Shown here one piece after another: positions 43,683 to 52,761 of a stretch of 64,000 bases of DNA. The notes beneath the pieces were generated by a model. That model was given only the letters and a program-made list of their open reading frames with translations, was not told where the DNA came from and did no database searches. Source of the stretch: Rhodococcus jostii RHA1 (GTDB lineage Bacteria; Actinomycetota; Actinomycetes; Mycobacteriales; Mycobacteriaceae); assembly GCF_000014565.1 (NCBI RefSeq), contig NC_008268.1:310001-374000 (forward strand). Direction: 5' to 3'. Numbering within the stretch: position 1 is the stretch's first letter; the number at the start of each line of letters is the position of its first letter. Position numbers and translations under genes: made by a program.

Positions 43683-43827
43683 GAACCACTTCCTACCCGG
43701 CCCGCATCCTGCGAACCTCGCCCCTCCAACGACAAGTCTAGTCCCCCTCTACTGAGCACAACTACACGGACAGAAGACATTCAGCGTGCGTGACCGGTGG
43801 ATGATCGACCCGTCGACGCCGGCACTC

Positions 43828-46800
43828 TCACCAGAAATCCAGTGCCTGTGCAGTCGCGGTGGACTCCGCATGGGTGGGCCGTAACGCACCGCCGATGGCG
43901 TAGGCGGTGTGACCGACCGTTGCAACCGACATCCCGTGAGCTCCCGTGGGCATGGGCGGTAATGATGACCAGGTTCCCGAGTCGACGTCGTAGGCCTCGA
44001 CGGTCGACAGCACCTTGGTCGGCTGTTCACCACCGACCGCGACGATGCGGCCGTCGATGAACGCCGCACCGAGCCCACCGCGAGGAGTGGGCATGGCGGG
44101 CAACGTCGTCCACGTTGCCGCGGCGGGATCGAACCGTTCGACCGCGGCGGTGTTCTGGTCCGACGCCAGATCCCGCCCACCGATCGCATAGAAGTACGTA
44201 CCATCCGACACCCCGGCCAGATGCTCCCGTGGAGTCGGGATGTCCGAGACGGTCGTCCACTTCGTTCCGTCGAACACCTCGGTCGTCGCCACCAATGCGC
44301 CGTCCGCCTGTCCCCCGGCGACCACGATCTTGTCGCCGACCACGGCCGCGGCCCCCGCCGCCCGCGGCTCGTTCATCGGCGCCAAATCCATCCACTTGCC
44401 GTTCCGCAGCGCGAGCACCCGGTCCGACGTGATCCCGGTGAGGTTCGGACCTTCCGGCACCCAGCCTCCGAGGACCACCAACTCGCCCCCGTACTCGACG
44501 GCCATCGCGTGATTGAGGGGAACCGGAAGGTCGGGGCCCGCCTTCCAGGTGTCGATGGCGGGGTCGTTCCCCTCGACCTTCGGGGTCGACCCCGCATTGT
44601 CGAGTCCGCCGAGCACCCAGATCGTGCCGTCCGCGACGGCCGTCGCCGTCTGCTGACGGGCGATCGGCGCATCCTCCAGCGGACGCCACGCCGGCGCCCA
44701 CTGGGTCTTGCGTGGCGCGAGCTGGAGGGCCTCGGACACAGCAGTGGATTCGGCGTGTGTCGGTTTGATACCGCCGCCGACGGCATACACCGTGTTGCCG
44801 ACCGCGCCGACCGCCATCCCGTGCCGCGGTGTGCGCAGAGCTGGCAGTTGCGACCACGTTCCCGCGACCACGTCGTAGGCCTCCACGGTCGACAGCACCC
44901 GAGTCGGTTCTTCACCACCGACCGCGACGATGCGGCCGTCGATGAACGCCGCACCGAGCCCACCGCGAGGAGTGGGCATGGCGGGCAACGTCGTCCACGT
45001 TCCCGCGGCAGGATCGAACCGTTCGACCGCGGCGGTGTTCTGGTCCGACGCCAGATCCCGCCCACCGATCGCATAGAAGTACGTACCATCCGACACCCCG
45101 GCCAGGTGCTCGCGTGGTGTGGGGACAGGCGCGACGGTCGTCCACTTCGTGCCGTCGAACACCTCGGTCGTCGCCACCAGTTGACCGTTCGCCTGTCCGC
45201 CCGCGACCACGATCTTGTCGCCGACCACGGCCGCGGCCCCAGCTGCCCGCGGTGCGTTCAGCGGCGGCAGGTCCACCCACCGGCCGTCGCGCATGGCCAT
45301 CACCCGATCGGAATCGACAGCGGTCAGGTTCTGACCTTCCGCTTTCCAACCGCCGATCAGCACGGGTTCGTCGTTGTAGGTGACAGCCATCGCATGATTG
45401 AGCGGGACCGGAAGGTCGGGGCCGGCCTTCCAGGTGTCGATGGCCGGGTCATAGCCCTCCTGCTGGGCGGAGACGCCGTTCTCGTCCAACCCTCCGAAGA
45501 CCCAGATCGTCCCGTCCGCGACGGTCGTTGCCGTCTGCTGGCGGGCAACACGGGCATCCTCGACCGGTCGCCACGCCGCGGTCGGGTCGACGGCAGGAGA
45601 AGCGCCGGCGTCCTGCACGGTAGGTCGTGCGGTGCCTGGGCCGGTGGTTTCTCGAAGCACGAGGTACCCGCCGCCGGCCAGCACCAGCGCGACGACCAGT
45701 GCCAGGACGGTCAGGACCGCGCGCCGACCTGTGCGGGACTCTCCGATGCTGCCCGATTCTCCGGTCGGTGGCCAGGGCGGCGGGCCATTCGGCGGCCAGA
45801 ACGGCGGTCCCGACGGATGGGAATCCGGCTGGAGCTGCTGGGTCGGTTCGCCCCACGGACGCTGACCGCTGTCCGAACCTTCGTAGCGGATTCGACGGTA
45901 TCCATCGGCACCGGAATCCGACGGGTGCTCCTCAGTCGTCTGCGCGGCCTCCAGGGGTGCCAGCGCCATCGCGTCCGAACGCAGACCGATGTGTCGCTGA
46001 GCGGCTTGGAGTTCGTGTCCGAACTCCTCGGCGGACCCCGGCCGAGCAGCGGGATTCGTCGCCATTGCCCTCTCGATCACGGCGCACACGCCGTCCGGGA
46101 TGCCCTGGGCGCGCAGGTCCGGCACCGGTTGGCTGCTGATCCTCACGAATTGCGCAACGAGTTCCTCCCCGGTCTTCCGCTCGAACGCCGCCCTCCCCGC
46201 GATCAGTGAAAAGATCGTCGCGCCCAGTCCGTAGACGTCGGACCTCGCGGTCGGCGATTCCCCGTTCAGCACCTCCGGCGCGGTGAATGCCAGTGACCCG
46301 GTAAACCCGCCGGTGGCCGTTTCGTACCCGCCGGCGATGTGCGCGATGCCGAAATCGGTGAGCTGCGGCTCGCCGTAGGCGGTGAGCAGGATGTTCGCGG
46401 GTTTGATGTCGCGATGCAGCGTACCGGTGCGGTGCGCCGTCTCCAGGGCTCCCGCCAGCTTCACCCCGATGCTGATCGCCTCCGGCCAGGGCAGCGGACC
46501 TTCCCGGCGTATCTGGACCGCCAGTGAATCGCGGGGGTGATAGTGCATGACGATGTACGGGCGACCGGCGTCGGTCACGCCAACCTGCAGTATGTTGACG
46601 ATGTTCGGGTGACCGGAGAGCCCACCCATCGCGTACCCCTCCCGCAGGAAGCGTTCGCGGTTCTCGGGGTCCAGGTCCGAGGTCAGCACCTTGATCGCGA
46701 CGATTCGCCCCAGTGAACGCTGCAGGCAGCGGTACACGACACCGAACCCGCCCCGGCCGACTTCCTCGGCACCTGCGAACCCGGCAGCGTCCAACTCGGC

Positions 46801-46866
46801 CACGATCCCGTGGCCGACTGCACGGACCGCCGCCGCCTGGGTCGCATCTGGGTCGAAATCGGCCAT
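43828..46866 (-). CDS. Receptor Ser/Thr protein kinase with two extracellular Kelch propellers
   Basis: The 1012-residue protein begins with a complete PknB-type kinase: glycine loop GRGGFG near 37-43, K59 (VAIKVL), HRD 151-153 in LHRDIKPANIL, DFG 171-173 and APE 196-198. A proline-rich juxtamembrane stretch, one membrane helix (about 383-404), and then two copies of a Kelch-repeat propeller follow (about 431-725 and 726-1012, repeated TWTTLPAMPTPRGGLGAAF, FYAIGGRDLASDQNTAAVER). Sensing of an external ligand by the propellers is the expected role. The start ATG lacks its own ribosome site and is eight bases after a small upstream frame. Confidence 0.93.
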   Translation of the reverse strand: MADFDPDATQAAAVRAVGHGIVAELDAAGFAGAEEVGRGGFGVVYRCLQRSLGRIVAIKVLTSDLDPENRERFLREGYAMGGLSGHPNIVNILQVGVTDAGRPYIVMHYHPRDSLAVQIRREGPLPWPEAISIGVKLAGALETAHRTGTLHRDIKPANILLTAYGEPQLTDFGIAHIAGGYETATGGFTGSLAFTAPEVLNGESPTARSDVYGLGATIFSLIAGRAAFERKTGEELVAQFVRISSQPVPDLRAQGIPDGVCAVIERAMATNPAARPGSAEEFGHELQAAQRHIGLRSDAMALAPLEAAQTTEEHPSDSGADGYRRIRYEGSDSGQRPWGEPTQQLQPDSHPSGPPFWPPNGPPPWPPTGESGSIGESRTGRRAVLTVLALVVALVLAGGGYLVLRETTGPGTARPTVQDAGASPAVDPTAAWRPVEDARVARQQTATTVADGTIWVFGGLDENGVSAQQEGYDPAIDTWKAGPDLPVPLNHAMAVTYNDEPVLIGGWKAEGQNLTAVDSDRVMAMRDGRWVDLPPLNAPRAAGAAAVVGDKIVVAGGQANGQLVATTEVFDGTKWTTVAPVPTPREHLAGVSDGTYFYAIGGRDLASDQNTAAVERFDPAAGTWTTLPAMPTPRGGLGAAFIDGRIVAVGGEEPTRVLSTVEAYDVVAGTWSQLPALRTPRHGMAVGAVGNTVYAVGGGIKPTHAESTAVSEALQLAPRKTQWAPAWRPLEDAPIARQQTATAVADGTIWVLGGLDNAGSTPKVEGNDPAIDTWKAGPDLPVPLNHAMAVEYGGELVVLGGWVPEGPNLTGITSDRVLALRNGKWMDLAPMNEPRAAGAAAVVGDKIVVAGGQADGALVATTEVFDGTKWTTVSDIPTPREHLAGVSDGTYFYAIGGRDLASDQNTAAVERFDPAAATWTTLPAMPTPRGGLGAAFIDGRIVAVGGEQPTKVLSTVEAYDVDSGTWSSLPPMPTGAHGMSVATVGHTAYAIGGALRPTHAESTATAQALDFW
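43831..45576 (-). repeat. Tandem 885-bp duplication encoding two Kelch propellers
   Basis: The segments 44692-45576 and 43831-44691 encode two aligned about 290-residue units offset by exactly 885 bp (295 codons). The stretch 44041-44217 is almost identical at the base level to 44926-45102, including silent positions, while other parts have diverged more. Patchy identity of this type is expected from gene conversion between the copies. Confidence 0.85.
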
Positions 46867-46874
46867 CGGGCGCC

Positions 46875-46958
46875 TCAATTCCGTCCGACGTCCACGACGT
46901 CGCGGCGACGCCCGCCGAGCCGGGCAGGCTTCGTGCCGACGTGCACACTCGTGTTCAT
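46875..46958 (-). CDS. Putative 27-residue upstream peptide of the Kelch kinase gene
   Basis: On the minus strand AGAGGTG precedes ATG 46958 by seven bases. The frame encodes 27 residues (MNTSVHVGTKPARLGGRRRD and so on), stopping eight bases before the kinase ATG, which has no Shine-Dalgarno of its own. This suggests translational coupling. The peptide sequence itself is not recognisable. The 255 bases upstream of it contain no gene. Confidence 0.35.
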   Translation of the reverse strand: MNTSVHVGTKPARLGGRRRDVVDVGRN

Positions 46959-47213
46959 CGCTTTCACCTCTGATGCAGGTCGACCAGACACGCCGATGCG
47001 TTCACGAGCAGTCGACGACGCGAATATCTTTCTGTCACAAGGGCGAAGCGGAGTCTTTTCGTCGTAGGTCGACGGGATCCGCCCTGTCCAGAAAGTATTC
47101 GACGGGCCGGGATCCGCGTCAAGATGACAATTTCCCCTCCCTAGGGTGCCTATCGGCGGCCGCGACTTCCTGCCACGTCGGCCGCTGTGCACCGATCGGG
47201 CTCTGCTGCCGTC

Positions 47214-47712
47214 CTAGAAGGTGCCGTCGTAGAGCGCGTAGCCGCCCGGCCCCGCAGCTTTCGCCCGATACGTCGCCGAGTCCGCCCGGCGGACGAGTTC
47301 TTCGCGGGTGCACTCCGGATCGGACAGTGCGACACCGATACTGGCACTGATCGGCCAGTCGAGAGATTCGGCCCGGTTCAGGTCGGCGAGGCTTCCCGTG
47401 ATCCGGGCGGCAATTGCCCCCGCCTCCGGTGCACCTGCGACGTCCTCACACACCACCACGAATTCGTCACCGCCGAGGCGGGCAACGGTGTCGCCCGGGC
47501 GCACCGCCGACTATGCCTGGCGAGAACGATCAGTGTGTCGTCGCCGGCATGGCCGAGGCGCTCGTTGACGACCTGCACCAACGCGGCTTCGGCCTCGATG
47601 CGGCGGATGGCGGCGGCATACCCGGGTTGCGAACCCCTTCCCGGGGCGAACGTCGTCGGCGAGGGCTCGGGTCCCCGATAGGCCAGCACGGCGAGTTCGC
47701 CGCCTTCTGACC
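47214..47712 (-). pseudogene. Broken diguanylate cyclase (GGDEF) gene
   Basis: One minus-strand frame (47214-47504) holds the C-terminal half of a GGDEF domain: RPGDTVARLGGDEFVVVCED, WPISASIGVALSDPECTREE, LVRRADSATYRAKAAG. The N-terminal half (ALVQVVNERLGHAGDDTLIV) is in another frame ending near 47510. A single indel around 47505-47512 separates them. The start of the domain and any sensory part are missing upstream. The RxGGDEF active site itself is intact. This is a decayed gene or contains a sequencing error. Confidence 0.7.
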
Positions 47713-47815
47713 CGTCCCACACCGCCTGTGACCCCATCCACGATAAGCGGCGTCGACAACACCGCGGCGCTGCGGGCGTGGCACGTTGATTCCGCCTCGA
47801 TGGAGGTGCACGATC

Positions 47816-48304
47816 GTGGGCATGCGCAGAGTGCGTTGGCCGGCATTCGCGCCGCCGGCAGCCAGTGGGACCGCAGTGCACGGTCCCACCATTCTCGCGT
47901 CCAAAACGCACATCACCCTCGACTTGCTGGGAATCATCGCTTTCTCGTCCGGAATCCATGTCCGGCTCGCGCTGACCGCGACCGGGCGCGCCGCCGAACG
48001 TGCGCATCACGAGACACGAACGCTGTCCGATCCGACCGATCCCGACACCCAGTGGTCGTATTTGTCGGTGCTACTGCAGCTGGGTTCCGTGGCGGGCGAA
48101 GCCGACCCCTACCTTCCGCGCTCCGGCTCGCCGCTGAAGTGGGGTGGGGTGCCTGCGTACCGCACGGAGCCGAATTATTGGCTCGGAACGTGTACACGCC
48201 CGCACGACATCATGATCTCGGCGGGGTGGCCGGAGATCGGTCTCGGTCCGACCTGTGTCACGGCCCTCCTCGAACCCAGCCCGTCCGCTGTCACATCCGA
48301 TTGA
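47816..48304 (+). CDS. Conserved-looking hypothetical protein
   Basis: GTG 47816 has TGGAGG about nine bases upstream, and ATG 47822 in frame is an alternative. The 162-residue soluble protein has patterned sequence (TILASKTHITLDLLGIIAFS, SGIHVRLALTATGRAAER, PNYWLGTCTRPHDIMISAGW, PEIGLGPT) alternating strands and turns. This looks like a genuine beta-rich domain rather than random coding. I cannot name the family. It is oppositely oriented to the broken GGDEF gene. Confidence 0.6.
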   Translation: MGMRRVRWPAFAPPAASGTAVHGPTILASKTHITLDLLGIIAFSSGIHVRLALTATGRAAERAHHETRTLSDPTDPDTQWSYLSVLLQLGSVAGEADPYLPRSGSPLKWGGVPAYRTEPNYWLGTCTRPHDIMISAGWPEIGLGPTCVTALLEPSPSAVTSD

Positions 48305-48390
48305 TCCGAAAGGTTCGGTCCTCTCCCTTTCCGCAGTGGTTGCGGCTAGCGTCGCAACGACGTGCCCCGACATGGAGGTTCACGACGCGT

Positions 48391-48597
48391 TTGTCCACGA
48401 GAAACCAGCTCGCCGGAACGATCACCGGGGTCACTCTCGGCAGTGTGATGGCCACGGTGAAAGTGAAGCTCGACGGAGGCGAGCAGATCGTCACCGCATC
48501 CATCACGAAGGAGGCGGTCGAGGAACTCGGCCTGAAGGCGGGGGTGGGTGCGACGGTGCTCGTGAAATCCACCGAGGTGATGCTCGGCGTCGAGTAG
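48391..48597 (+). CDS. Molbindin (Mop/TOBE molybdate-binding protein)
   Basis: The 68-residue protein matches molbindin over its entire length: STRNQLAGTITGVTLGSVMA, TVKVKLDGGEQIVTASITKE, AVEELGLKAGVGATVLVKST, EVMLGVE. It starts at TTG 48391, with GGAGG about 12 bases upstream, giving exactly the standard molbindin length, and an earlier frame extends upstream without coding character. Molbindins oligomerise and store or buffer molybdate in the cytoplasm. No mod transporter or molybdoenzyme gene is nearby. Confidence 0.85.
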   Translation: MSTRNQLAGTITGVTLGSVMATVKVKLDGGEQIVTASITKEAVEELGLKAGVGATVLVKSTEVMLGVE

Positions 48598-48629
48598 CCC
48601 GAATCCCGGCCTCGGCGACCCGCGATCTG

Positions 48630-49907
48630 CTAGTGCGCCGAGGTGGTGAGGGAATCGGGTGCTGTCACGATCTCGAACGGCATTTCGATGTGCGCAACCG
48701 TTCCGGATCGAGGTCCGGGGTGGACGGAGAAGCTGCCTCCCGCCGCGACGACACGGAGTTCGTGCGATGTCAATCCGATGTGGCCTCTGCTGAGGCTGCG
48801 GTCGATCGCCTCTCGGGAGATGCCGCACCCGTCGTCGGTGACATCGAGGACGGCATGCTCACCCCACCGCGCCAGCTCGACCCGAACGGTACCGGCTTGC
48901 GCGTGTTTGACCACGTTGCTGAGCAATTCGCGTGCCGCGCTGAACAGCACATCATCAGCCGACGTGCGAAGGTCGTCGACCCATTCCGAGGTCAGGAGCT
49001 GAACCTCGAAACCGCCACGTGCCTGGGCCGAGCGGGTGAGATCGCCGAGGGCGCGAGCGAGACCGACGCGATCGAGCACAGTGGGATGCAGCTCGGAGAC
49101 GGTCGCCCTGAGCAGGGTTGCGGATTCGGTGAGTGCGTGGGTGATGCGACCGACCGCCTCGGGGTCGGCACTGCCGGTGAGGTCGTCGAGGTCCATCTTC
49201 GCGGCCAGGACGAATTGGAGCGCCCCGTCGTGGAGTTGCTCTGACAACGCACGTCGTTCGCGTTGTTCGAGACCCATCAACTCCGCGAGCAGGGCGGTAC
49301 GGTCGCGCACCAGGTGACCGATCGTCAGCACCCTGGACCGTTGAATTCTGCTGAGCATCACGGCGCCCGCACCGAGGACGGCGAGGGCCATCGTGCTGAG
49401 CAGGATGGAGGACCAGGGCTCTTCGTTCGACGCCATCGTCGCCCAGCTCGCGGCCAGGAATATCAGGACCGTCGGCACGACCACGGACGCACAGACCCCC
49501 GGGCGCAGCTGCGTGGAGGCCAGCAGCGGGATCACGAACAAACCGTTGCTCAGAATGTCTGCGGTCCAACTCTGTTGTGCCGCAATACCAGTCAACAGAG
49601 TGAGGCAACCGAGGACCGCGAGGTCGCCGAACAGGGCGAGCCACATCGCATTCACCGGCCCGGGACCGCCTCGCCGAGTCCACAGCGCGAGCCCGCCGGA
49701 CCATAGTGCGTAGCAGATCAGGACCGCGACGCACACGCCCGCGTCGTTCATGGGCGGGACGAACGCCAGCGTCAACGCGATGAAGAGCACCAGAACACCA
49801 CGAAGTGCGAGCTGGAGATACGCGCCGCGATAGGCGTGCTCGAGGATGATGCGTTCGAGATCTGGGCTGCCGCCGAGATCCGCGGGTAGTACCGATGACT
49901 CAGCCAT
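48630..49907 (-). CDS. NarL-type sensor histidine kinase
   Basis: A 425-residue kinase with about six N-terminal membrane helices (40-185), a HisKA_3 dimerisation segment QRERRALSEQLHDGALQFV with phospho-acceptor H226, and a HATPase domain (AARELLSNVVKHAQAG, LDVTDDGCGISREAI, GHIGLTSHELRVVAAGG). The start has AGGAGG upstream. No LuxR-type response regulator is next to it in the window, so it is an orphan kinase or works with a distant partner. A kinase-less sensor gene lies 81 bases upstream on the same strand. Confidence 0.9.
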   Translation of the reverse strand: MAESSVLPADLGGSPDLERIILEHAYRGAYLQLALRGVLVLFIALTLAFVPPMNDAGVCVAVLICYALWSGGLALWTRRGGPGPVNAMWLALFGDLAVLGCLTLLTGIAAQQSWTADILSNGLFVIPLLASTQLRPGVCASVVVPTVLIFLAASWATMASNEEPWSSILLSTMALAVLGAGAVMLSRIQRSRVLTIGHLVRDRTALLAELMGLEQRERRALSEQLHDGALQFVLAAKMDLDDLTGSADPEAVGRITHALTESATLLRATVSELHPTVLDRVGLARALGDLTRSAQARGGFEVQLLTSEWVDDLRTSADDVLFSAARELLSNVVKHAQAGTVRVELARWGEHAVLDVTDDGCGISREAIDRSLSRGHIGLTSHELRVVAAGGSFSVHPGPRSGTVAHIEMPFEIVTAPDSLTTSAH

Positions 49908-49988
49908 GGGACGGCCTCCTCGGCCGGGCGACTCCGACAGGAAGATGCGAGGACATCAACTGCCGGACCTGCGACAATGCCCAAGATT

Positions 49989-51179
49989 CTAGCACCGGCG
50001 AGTGTATGACCCCTGGCACTCGGCGGTCAGCTCGCGGGCCCTGCGGACCTCGGCGAACTGCGCCTCGAGTTCGCCGTGCAGTCGCTGATTGTCCAGCGCC
50101 AGGGTGGTCGCGGCCCGCACGGCCGCCAGCAGCCTCGGCAGGTCGGCGACCGCCCGGTCGTACACCAACGCCCCCACCAGGACGCCGTCACGGATGAGGG
50201 CAGTGGCCTCGCGGGGATCGTTCCTCGGTGGCAGAACCTGGGGACGCCCCTGCGCGTCCACATACCCGTCGCGGGCGCGGGAGAACGACCACAACGCCAG
50301 GTCCGGGTCGCGTAACGCCGCCCGCAGCGCTTCGATGAAGCCGTCACCGAGTGGAGCGGTACCGATCTCGATCATCAGGTTGCGCACCGCGGCTCGGGCG
50401 ACTCGGTAGCGCCACATCCCGGCCAGCACCGCAAGCGGGATCAGCGCAGTCGACGGATAGCGCAGAAGCAGCGTCCACGCATGCTGCGGGCTGTGCACCC
50501 ACACGGAGACCAGCGGTGTCCAGGCGGTGGCGGCGGTCCCGAGCAGCGCGGCAATCCACAGTGGCGCCACGGCGGCCCGGTAGGCCGGTGAACCCGACCT
50601 CCACCGGGCGACCACCACCCCGATCAGAACGACACCGAGGGCGATCCCGACCGCACCGAAGATCACTTGCAGCGCCGCGAAGACCCTCGGGTCGTCACGC
50701 ACCAGGAGCAGGTTCAACGACGGCGGATGGGCCGGGCTGACGCGGTGGGTGTCGAGGAATGCAAGCTCGGAGACGACGGCGACCGCGTAATACGCATAAC
50801 TTCCGCCGACGAACCATCGCTCCCACCGGTGACGCAACCGCCCCCAGGGAAAACTGAACACGAGTTGGATCAGTACCGGGATATACATGTTGGTCAGCGC
50901 CGCGCCGGCCGTGAACAGGGCCGGGACCGTCGACAGCCGAAAGCCCTTCACCAGCCACAGCAGCCCGGCGAAAACCAGCAGCCACCCCAGGTTGTCCTGC
51001 GGCCGGTGCCACTTGGCGACCAGGCCGGCCGACACGAACACCACTCCGACGATCACGAACAACGCCAATTCCGTCGGACTGAACACGCCCCGGCACAACT
51101 GCCAGTCGACGGATGCCACCACCGCGACAGCCAGTGCGGCGGTCACCAAGGCGGTCGCACTCTGCGCGCGAAGACTCAC
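49989..51179 (-). CDS. Membrane sensor protein lacking its histidine-kinase core
   Basis: From GTG 51179 the 396-residue protein has about eight membrane helices, then a GAF-like cytoplasmic part (ALRDPDLALWSFSRARDGYV, LIRDGVLVGALVYDRAVADL) and a coiled-coil (LALDNQRLHGELEAQFAEVR). In related actinobacterial kinases this continues directly into the DHp helix with its histidine. Here the chain ends after RARELTAECQGSYTRRC, and neither DHp nor ATPase sequence follows in any frame before the next gene. It is a truncated kinase, or a sensor that acts on the neighbouring kinase. A start at 51260 is possible. Confidence 0.75.
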   Translation of the reverse strand: MSLRAQSATALVTAALAVAVVASVDWQLCRGVFSPTELALFVIVGVVFVSAGLVAKWHRPQDNLGWLLVFAGLLWLVKGFRLSTVPALFTAGAALTNMYIPVLIQLVFSFPWGRLRHRWERWFVGGSYAYYAVAVVSELAFLDTHRVSPAHPPSLNLLLVRDDPRVFAALQVIFGAVGIALGVVLIGVVVARWRSGSPAYRAAVAPLWIAALLGTAATAWTPLVSVWVHSPQHAWTLLLRYPSTALIPLAVLAGMWRYRVARAAVRNLMIEIGTAPLGDGFIEALRAALRDPDLALWSFSRARDGYVDAQGRPQVLPPRNDPREATALIRDGVLVGALVYDRAVADLPRLLAAVRAATTLALDNQRLHGELEAQFAEVRRARELTAECQGSYTRRC

Positions 51180-51423
51180 CGGGTGCCGCCCGCGAGTCCG
51201 GACAGTTCGAGGAACACGGGATCGATCCTCGCAGGGATCCGGATTCGGCACCATCACCACAGGGTGGGGTGATGCGACACCTGGGTGGACCTTCTCGACA
51301 CCTCCGGCCCCTTATCGCCTGCAGTGGTCGACGCGGATCGATCGATGCCACGCGGCACACCGGTATTCGTGGGAACATCTCATCCGATCGATCCGGCAGA
51401 CTGAGGAGAAAGGGGTGTGGTGC

Positions 51424-52338
51424 ATGACCAGGATTCGACTTCGGCCCGCGGTGGCGCTGGCATCGATCGCCGGTGTCTCGTCCCTGTTTCTCGCGGCCTG
51501 CACCCAGGACGCATCGTCGACCGAGGGCACCGAATCGGCCGCGCCGAGTGCCTCCAGCGAGGCACCGCCAACGGAGGCACCGGTCAACGGTGTCGATGCG
51601 AAGGAGTACGCCTCCAGCGACGCAGAAGCCGATTCCTACGGCTTCGTCACTCCGTCAGGGAAATGGCTGTGCGCGATCATTCCCACGAAGAATCTGGCCG
51701 GATGCGTCTCTCATCCCACAGCGGGGCCATTGGGAGTGCCGGGGACTCCACAGATCGCCTCGCCGGACGGCGGCCCGCTGGCGGAGGCGAACCTCATCGC
51801 GGTCGAGGCGGGGAAGGAGCCGAGCTTCCAGAACTGGAACCAGGCTGTCTTTCCCGGCAACGCCAACGTCCTTCCCTATGACACCACGCTGGCGATCGAC
51901 GGATTCAGTTGCAATGTGCAGTTCTCCGGCGTCTCCTGCAGGGAGGATGCGACGGACAAGGGATTCACCATCTCCACCAGCGGCTACGCGTTCGAGTTCA
52001 CCCCGTTACCCGTGAGCCTCCCCAGCGCGAGCCCACCGCAGATCGCGCCCACCCCGGCCCCGCTCCCCCAGCAGGCCCGCGGATCGAATCAGTGTGGCCC
52101 CGTTGTCTATCCGGAGACGGGTAAACCTGCGACCGTGGTCATCGTGAAGGGCACACTCCGCTGCGACGAGGCGCACACGATGCTCACGAAGTACTTCGCG
52201 GCACCGGACAAGAGCGAACCGGTGTACAGCTTCGACGGGTGGGAATGCCGCCTCGCGGGAGACCCGGAATCCGCGGAGATCGGTTACACGATCAACTGCT
52301 CCGACGACAACGGGAACACCGTGGTCGCCCAGCCGTAG
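51424..52338 (+). CDS. Lipoprotein of unknown function
   Basis: A 304-residue lipoprotein: signal peptide with lipobox LAAC (C26), a Ser/Pro/Thr linker, and a domain with several cysteines (GKWLCAIIPTKNLAGCVSHP, GFSCNVQFSGVSC). A proline-rich hinge (PQIAPTPAPLPQQ) leads to a second small domain (QCGPVVYPETGKPATVVIVK, LRCDEAHTMLTKYF, WECRLAG). The paired cysteines suggest disulfides in an envelope-exposed protein. The family resembles LppP-like or sensor-associated lipoproteins of mycobacteria but is not securely assigned. ATG 51424 has AAGGGG nine bases upstream. Confidence 0.75.
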   Translation: MTRIRLRPAVALASIAGVSSLFLAACTQDASSTEGTESAAPSASSEAPPTEAPVNGVDAKEYASSDAEADSYGFVTPSGKWLCAIIPTKNLAGCVSHPTAGPLGVPGTPQIASPDGGPLAEANLIAVEAGKEPSFQNWNQAVFPGNANVLPYDTTLAIDGFSCNVQFSGVSCREDATDKGFTISTSGYAFEFTPLPVSLPSASPPQIAPTPAPLPQQARGSNQCGPVVYPETGKPATVVIVKGTLRCDEAHTMLTKYFAAPDKSEPVYSFDGWECRLAGDPESAEIGYTINCSDDNGNTVVAQP

Positions 52339-52404
52339 ACCGATCAACCCACGATTTCAGATCAGTCGCCGCGAGACTCGACGCACGATGTCTACGCTGA
52401 CGCT

Positions 52405-52722
52405 ATGCACCCACCGAATGACCAGGCAGGTACCTGGGAAGGTTCGTGGCTCGCGGCGATGACGGTGATCAAGAGCGCTCAGCGGGTTTTCACGCCTGAG
52501 AACCGCCCTCCCTCCGAGCTGATCCCTCTCGTCGAACCCCTGAGCCGGTTGGGTGATGCGCTCCGGGCAACACCGCCCGACCCCGAAGAATCCCGCCGTC
52601 GCGCCGCCGACCTGGTGGCCGATCGAGACCTGATCGAATGGGCATGTCAGCCGGACCAGCCCAGCGAGATCCGAGAGTTCGGGGCGACCTTGGCCTTCCT
52701 GTCCATGAAACTGACCACCTGA
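52405..52722 (+). CDS. Small hypothetical protein
   Basis: A 105-residue, mostly helical soluble protein (SWLAAMTVIKSAQRVFTPEN, LIPLVEPLSRLGDALRATPP, RRRAADLVADRDLIEWACQP). No family is recognised. The frame is clean, starts at ATG 52405 and occupies the gap between the lipoprotein and convergent xth. No ribosome site stands out. Confidence 0.5.
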   Translation: MHPPNDQAGTWEGSWLAAMTVIKSAQRVFTPENRPPSELIPLVEPLSRLGDALRATPPDPEESRRRAADLVADRDLIEWACQPDQPSEIREFGATLAFLSMKLTT

Positions 52723-52761
52723 GTCTCCGGCTGTCCTCGCCGTGCGAGGAGCCCGGGCCGC

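Noticed and set aside
44221..46209. Plus-strand open frame of 662 codons opposite the Kelch kinase
   Set aside because: Antisense shadow: Arg/His/Asp-rich, repetitive because the underlying Kelch DNA is duplicated, and lacking any recognisable fold.
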